DNA of 64,000 nt from WTFY01 sp026713925 (GTDB lineage Bacteria > Pseudomonadota > Gammaproteobacteria > UBA4575). The notes below the pieces were generated by a model, which did not search any database, was not told the DNA's origin, and saw only the letters and a program-made list of their open reading frames with translations. How positions within the stretch are numbered: the stretch's first letter is position 1; the number at the start of each line of letters is the position of its first letter. The stretch is from NCBI GenBank assembly GCA_963662355.1, contig OY759361.1:1931580-1995579 (forward strand). The letters are read 5' to 3'. Positions 54,697-63,778 of the stretch are shown here, piece by piece. The position numbers and the translations under genes were made by a program.

Positions 54697-54980
54697 ATCG
54701 TTCGCATACCATTAATGTTGTGCCAAAATATGATCCCATATCGACCTGTTCCAATGAAAAACGATAGGGTACGTCCCAGCAGCTGCATGGGTCACCAAGA
54801 CAACCCGAAAACTGGGTATCTCGTGGGGGTCCCGAAGCGACTGTGCTGCTCAGGGCAGAAGCGCAAGGGCTGGGTTTGCATTACCCTCCCCCACCATCCA
54901 TCCTTCAATTAGGTAGGCTAATTCTAATTTGTCAGAACGTTCACGGATTCCTCCAATTGGATGGGGTAGAGGACAAACTC
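54697..54980. other. gene-free region upstream of the LuxR gene
   Basis: No gene found. The segment around 54894-54962 (CATCCATCCTTCAATTAGG to CCTCCAATTGGATGG) resembles the segment upstream of the lipoprotein gene (53319-53404, CATCCAGCCTTCAATTGG to CCTCCAATTGAGTGG). Both carry a CAATTGG/CCTCCAATTG pair of inverted half-sites and could bind the same regulator. Confidence 0.45.
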
Positions 54981-55040
54981 TGGCCAGTTTCGTCTATAGT
55001 TCACCCAAGTGTCAGCCTTCAGTTTCTCTAGAAAACCAGT
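54981..55040. repeat. 60-bp direct repeat, right copy
   Basis: Same orientation as 51606-51665, 59 of 60 bases identical by my reading. It lies 88 bp past the avtA stop and upstream of the LuxR gene. Confidence 0.93.
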
Positions 55041-55128
55041 TATGAGAAGTTCGGATCAAATTCAGACTCAAGCCTAGGTGGGCAGGGCAGGTCAAACAAC
55101 GCTGGTGTTGGAGGCCGCCTTGTTCTCG

Positions 55129-56397
55129 TCAGCTGCCGTCATAGGCGCGGCGCACCTCGTCAACGATGATCGCCAGCCCATGCTCGACCCGGTTCCAGTC
55201 ATCGGCGTAACTGATACGGATGCACTCGTGCTTGTGGAGCCAGTCGTCCATCTCAAGCCCTGGAAAAAAATGATGGCCAGATACCACGATAACCCCGCGC
55301 GCCTTCAACCGTTCGTAGAGTACGGCATTAGTGATCGAAAGTCCCGGCATCCACAACCACAGGAAGAATGCTCCTTCAGGACGGTGGATCAGGGTATCAT
55401 AACCGTCAAAACCCTCTCTTAGCAGTTCGAGGGTTCGTTCGGCACGCTCGGCATAGTGAGGTCGAATGACCTCTCGGGATAGCGCAAGCATCTCACCGCT
55501 CTCAACGAGATCGGTGGCAAGCGCAGGACCAAGGCTTCCGGGCGCCAGACAGAAGACCGCGTTGATTACCCCAAGGGCGGAAATGATATCCTCTTTAGCA
55601 ATCACGATCCCGGTGCGAAGCCCTGGCATCCCAAGTTTCGAAAGACTCATACAGAGAATCGTGTTGTCGTCCCAGACGGGTTCCGCATCGCCGAACACAA
55701 TACCAGGAAAGGGCAGTCCGTAGGCACTGTCCACGATGAGCGGTACGCCACGGGCACGGGCAAAGGCGCCAAGGCGCCGCAACTCCTCATTGGTCACGAC
55801 GTTGCCAGTCGGATTCGTGGGCCGCGATAGGCAGATTGCGGCCACGTCGTTAACGTCTTCCAGACCCTCAAAGTCCACTCCGTACTTGAACAGCCTGTCT
55901 CCCAACTCGTTAATGGTTGAGCGACAGGACGTCAACAGGCCCGGGATAAACCCCACATCCGTGTACCCAATGTATTCAGGTGAAAGCGGCAAGAGAATTT
56001 GACCGGTCCGGTGTCCGTTCCCACCAACCATAGGCTCCGCGAACAAGTTGAACAAAGCGAGAAAGGCAGATTGACTGCCGTTGGTGACAGCGATATTGCG
56101 TTCGCTCAGTTCCCATCCCTGCTCGCGTCGGAACAGGCGGGCAAGAGCGCGGGCGAAGTCTCGATCCCCCTCCGGTGCATCGTAGCTCCCGATCGCTCTT
56201 TCGAATGCGCCATTGCGCTGCATGAGTGCCTGCATCCGGTGTCGGAAAACCATTTCTGCACCCGGAATGAGGCTCGGGTTTCCACCGCCGAGATTTGCGA
56301 TCTTGCTGCCAGCGATCGCGATCTCGCCAAGATCATTCATGAGCGACCTTGTACCCGATGTGCTCATGAGCCGCTGACCGAACGTCGAAAGCACCAT
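55129..56397 (-). CDS. avtA: valine-pyruvate aminotransferase
   Basis: 422 residues, the usual length. NLGGGNPSLIPGAE, IAVTNGSQSAFLALFNLFA, LSPEYIGYTDVG, RPTNPTGNVVTNEELRRL and the PLP-Lys region MSLSKLGMPGLRTG match AvtA of E. coli. It exchanges amino groups between valine/alanine and their 2-oxo acids, using pyridoxal phosphate. It stands alone between repeat-bracketed accessory modules. Confidence 0.95.
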   Translation of the reverse strand: MVLSTFGQRLMSTSGTRSLMNDLGEIAIAGSKIANLGGGNPSLIPGAEMVFRHRMQALMQRNGAFERAIGSYDAPEGDRDFARALARLFRREQGWELSERNIAVTNGSQSAFLALFNLFAEPMVGGNGHRTGQILLPLSPEYIGYTDVGFIPGLLTSCRSTINELGDRLFKYGVDFEGLEDVNDVAAICLSRPTNPTGNVVTNEELRRLGAFARARGVPLIVDSAYGLPFPGIVFGDAEPVWDDNTILCMSLSKLGMPGLRTGIVIAKEDIISALGVINAVFCLAPGSLGPALATDLVESGEMLALSREVIRPHYAERAERTLELLREGFDGYDTLIHRPEGAFFLWLWMPGLSITNAVLYERLKARGVIVVSGHHFFPGLEMDDWLHKHECIRISYADDWNRVEHGLAIIVDEVRRAYDGS

Positions 56398-56613
56398 GGT
56401 CTATCCCCAATGTTCGCTCGCCGAGATCTCCATAGTACCGCACATCAGATGAAGACGGCAGTTCTCCCGAAAATCTGCTTTGCTTACCCATGGTACTCCA
56501 CAACGCACATCGCGCACCTTTATGCTTGTCAGCATGGTGACTCCATAGCAAAGGGTTCCTCCACTTGGACGTTATTGGATGTTTGAGGATGTCACTGGAA
56601 AAATGTAATGGTG

Positions 56614-56732
56614 ATGGCCGGCATTAAGATGATCTGACGTCCAGTATTTCAGATCTTTGGTCAACTCCATATTTCAGATTTTGCCGGCAGCAGATATGGG
56701 ATGGTATTGGACATTGCTGGACAGCTCAAATC
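56614..56732. repeat. 119-bp diverged direct repeat, left copy
   Basis: Aligns without gaps to 60372-60490, with about three quarters of bases identical by hand count. It contains GCCGGC near its start and middle, and two copies of a (G/C)(T/A)ATTTCAGAT-like core. It lies in the otherwise gene-free 56398-56998 region. Confidence 0.85.
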
Positions 56733-56998
56733 GTGAGTCGTAGGTATTGAAACGAAACATAACTTACTGCATTTAAAGAAATTAGTTGATCTTATTTTTG
56801 TCAGGTAAACCATTCGGATTTTCATTAGCACCATGCTGGCATGTGATACTCGGACCACAAAGACATATCGATAGCAGCTGGCATCGTAAAAATTCCTTTG
56901 CTAAGCCAGTTTTGTTAAGTTGCATTGACCGGCTGAGATCACCGTCATAAGCTGATACCAGACTAGCGTATATCAGTAATTTTGAATGCAGTACTTGA

Positions 56999-58717
56999 AT
57001 GAATACTGTCCGGACAGCTGGCCTTACAAGAATGTCCAAGAAACATCGCAACACCACTAATCTTGATATCGTATACGAGTATCACGATCAAACTAAACAC
57101 CAACTTCAACGCTATGCGCGTTCATTGGGTTACATGGATTGGAAGAATCAACCTGATCCATTCCGGCGTTATGACCAGTCATTAACCCTTCCACTTGACC
57201 ATCCGCACAGTATAGAAACGCCAAGCTATGACTCGTTATTCGAAACATACCAAACACCTGCAGCACTCATAAACCGGGATTCCATCAGCCGCCTCTTTTA
57301 TGAAAGTCTCGCGATTTCTGCCTGGAAACAGGCGGGCGGAAATCGCTGGTCTTTGCGGGTCAATCCTTCAAGTGGCAACCTCCACCCTACCGAAGCATAT
57401 TTGATAACCGGGCCGATTCAGGATTTAAGTGAAGTAACCGCTGTTTATCACTATTCTGCCTACGGACATGCATTGGAGCGCCGAGTTATCCTGACGAAGG
57501 AGGAATGGCGTGCCTTGAGTAATGAACTGCCGCCGGATTTCCTGTTGATTTCATTGACCTCGATCTATTGGCGTGAATCATGGAAATATGGTGAACGAGC
57601 CTTTCGTTACTGCCACCACGATGTTGGGCATGCAATTGGTGCTGTCACTTTCGCTGCAGCGGCCCTCGGTTGGAAGACCAGGTTAATTCATTGCGTGACC
57701 GATACCGACCTGGCAACGCTGTTAGGGCTGCACCAACAAGAAGGCATCGAGGCGGAACATCCGGACTGCCTGCTGGCAATTTATCCATTTGATACAGACA
57801 GAACATGGACAGACCCCATCATTGATCTCCCTGTTGCATTACTTGAACGTCTTAAAACAACCGAATTTGAAGGCAGTCCAAATGTATTAAGCAATGAACA
57901 TCATGATTGGTCAATCATTGAGCATGTTGCGAAAGCATGTCGTTTCAACAGTCCTCGTCCATTACATCACGAACAGCATTCCCGAATAGAACACAACCTT
58001 AAAGATGAGCTTGATGCAGACAGGCGAGTATCCGCTCGAAGGATAATAAGGGAACGCCGAAGTGCACTGGCGATGGACGGGCATGGCACGATCAGCAGCA
58101 ATACATTTTACAGAATGCTGATGCATGTTATCCCGTATGGGGGGAATAACATCATGGAGGTATTGCCCTGGCGGGCATGCGTTTCGCTCGCCATTTTCAT
58201 CCATCGTGTGGATGATCTGCCAGCAGGACTGTATATGCTGGTGCGCGACCCTGCTCATGAAGCTTCCTTCAAAAAGGCATTACGTTCTGGACTATGCTGG
58301 GAAAAACCCGAAGGTTGTCCGAAGATGCTCCCTTTGTATCAACTGCAAGCAACCGATGCATGCGAGGTTGCGAAAATAATCAGTTGTCATCAGGATATTG
58401 CAGCAGACGGTGCCTTTGCACTCGGTATGCTGGCAGCGTTCGATGCCAGTCTTGCACAGCACGGCGCATTGTTTTACCCACGCCTGTTCTGGGAAACGGG
58501 ATTAATAGGGCAAATCCTGTATCTGGAAGCTGAAGCCGCCGGGATTCGATCTACGGGAATCGGCTGCTTTTTTGATGACGTCATGCATGAGGTGCTTGGC
58601 ATCAGTGATCACAGTTGGCAAAGTCTGTACCATTTCACTGTCGGTGCGCCCGTGGACGATTCGCGCCTGCAACCACTGCCTGCTTACTGGCACCTGAACC
58701 GCAACCAGACCGGATAG
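56999..58717 (+). CDS. SagB-type FMN nitroreductase-family dehydrogenase with two domains
   Basis: 572 residues; the ATG at 57032 is an alternative start. The first domain (about 80-270) has RWSLRVNPSSGNLHPTEAYL, the SagB-like FMN-binding signature, then RAFRYCHHDVGHAIGAVTFA. The second (about 335-560) begins ARRIIRERRSALAMDG and has DDLPAGLYMLVRDP and FWETGLIGQILYLEAEAAG. SagB-type enzymes oxidise azolines in peptide natural products, but the rest of the family is diverse. No cyclodehydratase or precursor peptide is nearby, so the substrate is unknown. Confidence 0.85.
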   Translation: MNTVRTAGLTRMSKKHRNTTNLDIVYEYHDQTKHQLQRYARSLGYMDWKNQPDPFRRYDQSLTLPLDHPHSIETPSYDSLFETYQTPAALINRDSISRLFYESLAISAWKQAGGNRWSLRVNPSSGNLHPTEAYLITGPIQDLSEVTAVYHYSAYGHALERRVILTKEEWRALSNELPPDFLLISLTSIYWRESWKYGERAFRYCHHDVGHAIGAVTFAAAALGWKTRLIHCVTDTDLATLLGLHQQEGIEAEHPDCLLAIYPFDTDRTWTDPIIDLPVALLERLKTTEFEGSPNVLSNEHHDWSIIEHVAKACRFNSPRPLHHEQHSRIEHNLKDELDADRRVSARRIIRERRSALAMDGHGTISSNTFYRMLMHVIPYGGNNIMEVLPWRACVSLAIFIHRVDDLPAGLYMLVRDPAHEASFKKALRSGLCWEKPEGCPKMLPLYQLQATDACEVAKIISCHQDIAADGAFALGMLAAFDASLAQHGALFYPRLFWETGLIGQILYLEAEAAGIRSTGIGCFFDDVMHEVLGISDHSWQSLYHFTVGAPVDDSRLQPLPAYWHLNRNQTG

Positions 58718-58931
58718 CGGCCCTAACGTAGGCTTTGCCAGACGATAGGCCAGTAGTCGAAGCTCAATGTCTAGCCTCCTGTATGTCAAAATTTTATAAA
58801 TTCTCTACAAACCAACATAAAACACATGTCATCAGGATGCCACCATCTTGTAGCTCGATGAATCACAAAGGAAAGTCAATATAACTAATGAAGAAGTAGC
58901 AGCAAGTGTCGCATCACCGAAGCTGAAGGGA

Positions 58932-60332
58932 TCATCGAGTACCGCCGAACCCGGCCGAGAGATCCTCGCGCACGATTACCCCGCCCATGCCTTCGTGCCC
59001 GGTTCCAAAGAACGCGCCGGTTACCATTCCGGTGTCTCCACCTGCCTGGATAAAGGTGTTGCCCCGTACTTCGACACGGTAGCCAAGATCGCCATCCCTC
59101 CATATCGACCCCGTGCCTACAGCACCGGGTATGGCGCCCTCGGGCCAGTATTCCAGCCCGGTGAAGTTCAAGTCGCCGTTGAGTGATTCAAGGTGGACAG
59201 TAAGGTCGGCGACCCCGGCGACAGCTTCCACCTCAGGTGTGATCCCGAGTAGACGTCCTGACCAGCTCGCAGTTTCGGCGAGGCTCGGGTTCTCCACAAG
59301 TGCAGTGTTGGGTGCAGGCCCGGAAGCCCAAGGCTGTAGGAGGTCGTTCGAGAAAGCCACCCCGAAAGCGACCTCGCCCGCGGGAAGACCGAGTACGCCG
59401 TAGATATGCGTGGAGGTGTCGGCCCATGGCCCGAGGTCGATGGCGTCTGGCGTACCAGCAGGCTCAATACGACTGTAGACTGCGAGCAGTGCCGCGCGGT
59501 CCAGCGGGTGAAGGATGTACTCCGTTGGACCGTCACCGCCGCCCGCAACCATAATGCTGTCTGGGAACTGTGCCGGGTCGGGATGTTGGCGCCCTAGAAT
59601 ATGAATGAGTTCGTGGGCAATGACACCCAACCGCTCGTCGCCCTTGGTGCGAGTCGGATCGATCCAGATTTGCCCACCCGTAATCTCGATGCTGAAAGGC
59701 CGATCCGGATCGCCTGTTGCGTATATCTCATAGTTCGGCAGGGCAAGGCCGATGTCCTCACCCTCTGGAGGACGAACTTCTTCTGGCCAGCTCTCCTGCG
59801 CTGCAAATGTGATAATGACTTCCGAAGGGCCAGGCTCGTTACTGAAGCCAATCTGCCAGTCACGTGGCAGGGCCATGTTCAGGATCTGCACAACGCGTAC
59901 GGCCTCGTCGACGAGTTCCGGTGAAGTGCCTTCGGCGACGCGGACAATTGGTGGGTCAGCCGCAAACCGCAGCAGGAGACCATCGGGAAACAGCTGTTCA
60001 TCGGAGCCCGCCTCAACACCGTAGCTCATGAAGGAAGTAGCCTCCTCGTGCAGATATGCAGCCAGTTCGGCCCTCGTTACGGTATTGGGCAGCACGCCAT
60101 GATGAACGGAAGCCCCTTCGTGGCGGGCGGCTGGCGGCAGAGCATCGATTGCAGGTGCCGCCGCTGCACCGACATGCAGGACATTGTCGAGATCAAAAAC
60201 CGGGGCTCGTGCAGCGTGGATAGGTTCCTGCATCGGCAGAACGGGTAACGACAGATGGGTATTCCCGCCGCCCATACAGGATGCGAGGACGAAAATACAG
60301 GCGATGACGGCCAGGTATCGGATCATGTTCAT
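58932..60332 (-). CDS. metzincin-like zinc-protease lipoprotein with TbpB-type C-terminus
   Basis: 466 residues. A signal peptide with lipobox FVLASC indicates a lipid anchor. At about residue 240 VIAHELIHILGRQHPD gives HExxHxxGxxH, the metzincin zinc motif, and a following Met in PDSIMVAGG could be the Met-turn. The C-terminus, TGMVTGAFFGTGHEGMGGVI followed by AGFGGTR, matches the closing barrel of transferrin-binding-protein-type lipoproteins. It is convergent with the SagB-like gene. Confidence 0.78.
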   Translation of the reverse strand: MNMIRYLAVIACIFVLASCMGGGNTHLSLPVLPMQEPIHAARAPVFDLDNVLHVGAAAAPAIDALPPAARHEGASVHHGVLPNTVTRAELAAYLHEEATSFMSYGVEAGSDEQLFPDGLLLRFAADPPIVRVAEGTSPELVDEAVRVVQILNMALPRDWQIGFSNEPGPSEVIITFAAQESWPEEVRPPEGEDIGLALPNYEIYATGDPDRPFSIEITGGQIWIDPTRTKGDERLGVIAHELIHILGRQHPDPAQFPDSIMVAGGGDGPTEYILHPLDRAALLAVYSRIEPAGTPDAIDLGPWADTSTHIYGVLGLPAGEVAFGVAFSNDLLQPWASGPAPNTALVENPSLAETASWSGRLLGITPEVEAVAGVADLTVHLESLNGDLNFTGLEYWPEGAIPGAVGTGSIWRDGDLGYRVEVRGNTFIQAGGDTGMVTGAFFGTGHEGMGGVIVREDLSAGFGGTR

Positions 60333-60371
60333 GTAAATATACTGTAAAAAATACTCTCAAATCATTTGGCA

Positions 60372-60490
60372 GATAGCCGGCATTGAATCAATATGACATC
60401 CAGTATTTCAGATTTTTGATCCATACCGTATTGCAGAATTTGTCGGCAGAAAATATGGGATGTAATTGGATATTATCGAACAGCTTATAT
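60372..60490. repeat. 119-bp diverged direct repeat, right copy
   Basis: Same orientation as 56614-56732. It brackets the SagB-like and metalloprotease genes from the other side. The surrounding 60333-60779 is otherwise gene-free and A/T-rich. Confidence 0.85.
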
Positions 60491-60779
60491 GGTGCGATGG
60501 CCGGACTCGAATTATTTAGGCATATTACTGTTTCATATGAGTATTAGCATATTCAATTTCTACTGATACCGACATCGGCAAAAAAACTCTTCCAAGCTGT
60601 CATGCGTCTACGTAACGTCCATTAGATCAATTTTAAAGCGGACTCAAATCCTCTTGGCCATGATGTTTAAAAATTTTTTGCACAATTTGCGGCTGCATTT
60701 GATAACTCACTAACTGAAAATAGTGTGTCTTTAAAAGTTTTTTCCTTCTTCATCAGCTGAAATTTATCCAGTAGTTTTC

Positions 60780-61694
60780 TTAAAGCTTCTCTATGGTTTC
60801 TACCTGCAGGCCTCTTTGGCACAATTTAGACATAACTCGAACCCGTTCACCTTCAGAAAGGCTTTGAATACCCCAGCGCTTCAAAACAGATTTATGAATG
60901 AAAATTTTCTCGCAACCTAAATCTGTTTCAATGAAACCAAAACCCATTAAAGGATCATAGGACTCTACAGTACCAACCTTAGCATCGTCTGAATTTGATA
61001 AAATTTCTGTTGCCTTCCTCCTGTATTTTTCCCTAAGAAATTCACCCTCCGAAATAGCTCTTCGTACATTACCAGGGATAGCTTCCTGAACGTTATTGAG
61101 ATGAAAAGATGCATCTGCCTCTATATGTTTTCCGCGGCCTGAAAGTAATGATATTTTGCAACTCCCTCTCTTTGTTTCCTTAAGGAACATCACAGTACTT
61201 TTGTTTAATTTTTCTAAGCTAGAATTTTGTAGCAATATTCTATTTGAATAAATTTTTGTAAATTTTTTCTGGTACTTACCCCTAATCATACAAATTATCT
61301 TGTCGGTAACAGACACCTCATAGATGAAAAAAGGACTCCAGCCTTTTTCTTGCCATGAGTAGGTTTTGGCTCCAACTTTTGACCCTCGAATACGACCCAT
61401 ATCCGGCATTGCTGGAATGCTAGTGTGGTCAGTACAAGGGTGCTTCGGCCACGGTGGGCCTAATTCGTCAAAAAACACTCTGCCACCATCAGGGGACTGA
61501 TAAAAGAATACTAAATCACCACACACCGGGCATGCAGCATTTGGTATGACGTAGCTTTCCAATGCTGGCTTGATTTCAGGTACGCCATAGGATTGATTAC
61601 TTGAGTGAGGGGAATGTGACGCCCTATAGCCTGTATGACCTTCACCTCCAAACCCACAGGTACAGCTTGGTGGATGATTCCATGCATTACACAT
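60780..61694 (-). CDS. zinc-binding plus cold-shock-domain protein of unknown function
   Basis: 304 residues. The N-terminus (MCNAWNHPPSCTCGFGGEGH) and a CPVCGDLVFFYQSPDGGRVF motif ending in KHPC carry clustered Cys and His, likely zinc sites. The last 65 residues form a cold-shock/S1-like OB domain: VGTVESYDPLMGFGFIETD followed by KIFIHKSVLKRWG and SLSEGERVRVM. The middle is basic. I do not know this combination as a named family. It probably binds RNA or single-stranded DNA. It stands beside IS remnants in A/T-rich DNA, which fits a transferred gene. Confidence 0.75.
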   Translation of the reverse strand: MCNAWNHPPSCTCGFGGEGHTGYRASHSPHSSNQSYGVPEIKPALESYVIPNAACPVCGDLVFFYQSPDGGRVFFDELGPPWPKHPCTDHTSIPAMPDMGRIRGSKVGAKTYSWQEKGWSPFFIYEVSVTDKIICMIRGKYQKKFTKIYSNRILLQNSSLEKLNKSTVMFLKETKRGSCKISLLSGRGKHIEADASFHLNNVQEAIPGNVRRAISEGEFLREKYRRKATEILSNSDDAKVGTVESYDPLMGFGFIETDLGCEKIFIHKSVLKRWGIQSLSEGERVRVMSKLCQRGLQVETIEKL

Positions 61695-61800
61695 AACAAG
61701 TAGTATCTACTGTAGTAGTCCCAGTCCAATGTAGCCTAGCCTACACCATTTCTTCAGACAACATTTCTGCCTGGGTCAACACCAACTCAACAGCATTTTT

Positions 61801-62121
61801 TTACTGATCAGGTGGATATTTGTATTTACGCAACAACTGACGAATGAGAATCCTCAGTCTTGCCCGGACACTTTCGCGAACCGCCCAACCGACAGTCAGA
61901 TTCTCTCGCAGCTTTTTTGCAATCTCGCGGGCCATCTCAACGAGCACTTCCTCACCCATCAGTTCCTGTGCAGATTCGTTCTGTGCAAGAGCATCATAGA
62001 AGGCCTCTTCCTCATCCGACAGATCATGAGCCTCTCTTCGCTTGAGGTCTTCCTTGAACTGCTTCGCCATGGCGATAAGTTCTTCGATCACTTGCGCCGC
62101 TTCAATGTCAAGCCCCCTCTT
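61801..62121 (-). pseudogene. hsdR: C-terminal remnant of a type I restriction enzyme R subunit
   Basis: The frame (open to 62232) matches the end of HsdR only from about residue 38: AAQVIEELIAMAKQFKEDL, SDEEEAFYDALAQNESAQEL and VRESVRARLRILIRQLLRKY, the DUF3387-type terminal helical region. The rest of HsdR and its HsdM and HsdS partners are missing. It is cut by the IS3 fragment, so the system is dead here. Confidence 0.85.
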
Positions 62122-62137
62122 TATGTGCCAGAATTTG

Positions 62138-62491
62138 TTAGAGAGTTGGAACGATAGTTTCAGGGACAGGAGGCCGGTGATCCAGGGATTGATGAGGCCG
62201 GATGTGGTTGTATTGATGGACCCATTGTTCAATCACAGACTGGGCTTCAGTCAATGAGTAAAAGGCTTTTGGGTCCAGCACTTCATGTCGCAGTGTGCCA
62301 TTGAAGCGTTCGTTGTATCCATTCTCCCAGGGACTGCCCGGGTAGATATAGATGGGCTCAACCTCGATTGTTCGTAACCATGCCTGCAGTACACCGGCCT
62401 TGAACTCACTGCCGTAGTACATAGGGAAGCCTATGGTAATGACATCGATGATAGATGAGCCACCTGCTTTTAAAGTTGACCACAGCGGCAC
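62138..62491 (-). pseudogene. IS3-family transposase OrfB, C-terminal fragment
   Basis: The end of a DDE integrase core: YYGSEFKAGVLQAWL replaces the usual SDNGPEF, then YIYPGSPWENGYNERFNGTL, HQYNHIRPHQSLDHRPP and a stop. The N-terminal two thirds with the first two catalytic Asp are missing, and the DNG Asp itself is altered. It joins the HsdR remnant on one side and the IS110 element on the other. Confidence 0.85.
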
Positions 62492-62542
62492 ACGGATCTT
62501 CTAGAGTAGTGAAGTGATATTTACTTTAGGAGGTGTACCACC

Positions 62543-63778
62543 ATGGTCAAGCAGCAGGATAAATCTTCTCCACCGGTTTGGGTAGCGATTGATGTGGCCA
62601 AACGACGCAATGAGGTATTGATCGAACACCCGGATCGGGCCCGTCGTCAACGGTTATCAGTATTGAACACGCGGGAGGCCCATGACCGGTTGATGGCTCA
62701 CTTGCAGGCATTTGAGCGGCCGGTCACGATCGGTTTTGAAGCGACCGGCAACTACCACCGTCCACTGATCTGGCGCTTGCTGACTGCCGGGTTTAACGTA
62801 CAGCTGATTTCTTCCGTGAGCTTGGCCCGCACGCGCGAAGCCCTGTATAACAGCTGGGACAAGAATGACCCCAAAGACGCCCAGGTGATGTTACACATGA
62901 TGAAGTTGGGCCATACGCAACGGTATTACGATCCTCTGCAACAGGGGATCAATGACTGGCAGGAGCTGTCCAAGACCCACGAGGTGGTGTCCCGGGCCAA
63001 GACCGAGGCGCTGCACCGTCTGCAGACCCATTATTTACCCTTGTACTTCCCTGAGGTTGAACGGTTTCGGCATAACTCCCGAGCCGAGTGGTTTTTCATC
63101 TTCCTGGACCGGTTTCCGGTGCCTGCGACCATCACGGTGCTGGACAAGGAGCTGTTTATCCGGTCTGCCTGGGACCTGGTGGGGCGCAAGGTGGCCAAGC
63201 GCCGCCTGCTCAACGACCTGTACGAGACCGCCCGCGAGTCGATTGCCCTGCCGGTGGACCCGGGTTCACCTGCGGTGAGCATGTATCGAATGGTGATTGC
63301 CCACATCCGCCAGCTGATCCAGCAGCGCGATGTGATTGAACAACAGGCCCATGCCTTGCTCTGTGAACATCCTGACTATCAACGCCTGCGTCAACTCCCC
63401 GGTATCGGCCCGATCATCGCCTTGACGATCCTGGCAGAAGCCGGCGACTTGCGCCGCTTTCAACATCCCCGGCAGTTCCTCAAGTTCTGTGGCTTTGACC
63501 TGGCAACGCGTCAGTCCGGTCAGTCACGAGGGCAACCGAAGCTGTCCAAGTACGGCAATGCCCGCCTGCGACGGGCCTTCTGGATGGCGGGACAGGTTGC
63601 GGTTCGACAAAAGGAGAATACCTTCAGGGACAAGTACACGCGCTATACGGCAAGCAACCGTGATGATCAGGATCTAAAACGCAAAGCCCTCACGGCCGTG
63701 GCCGCCAAGATGGCGCGGGTGGCCCATGCCGTGGTCAAAGGCGATACCGATTATCGACCCTTCTATGGGGTTCGATAA
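62543..63778 (+). CDS. IS110-family transposase
   Basis: 411 residues, intact. The RuvC-like DEDD domain is visible as WVAIDVAKRRNEVLIE, IGFEATGNYHRPL and NDPKDAQVM. The C-terminal Tnp_20 domain has LRQLPGIGPIIALTILAEAG and LKFCGFDLATRQSGQSRGQP, which contains the catalytic Ser region. An excellent ribosome-binding site (AGGAGGTG) lies nine bases ahead of the ATG. Such enzymes recombine DNA under guidance of an RNA made from the element's non-coding end. Confidence 0.95.
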   Translation: MVKQQDKSSPPVWVAIDVAKRRNEVLIEHPDRARRQRLSVLNTREAHDRLMAHLQAFERPVTIGFEATGNYHRPLIWRLLTAGFNVQLISSVSLARTREALYNSWDKNDPKDAQVMLHMMKLGHTQRYYDPLQQGINDWQELSKTHEVVSRAKTEALHRLQTHYLPLYFPEVERFRHNSRAEWFFIFLDRFPVPATITVLDKELFIRSAWDLVGRKVAKRRLLNDLYETARESIALPVDPGSPAVSMYRMVIAHIRQLIQQRDVIEQQAHALLCEHPDYQRLRQLPGIGPIIALTILAEAGDLRRFQHPRQFLKFCGFDLATRQSGQSRGQPKLSKYGNARLRRAFWMAGQVAVRQKENTFRDKYTRYTASNRDDQDLKRKALTAVAAKMARVAHAVVKGDTDYRPFYGVR

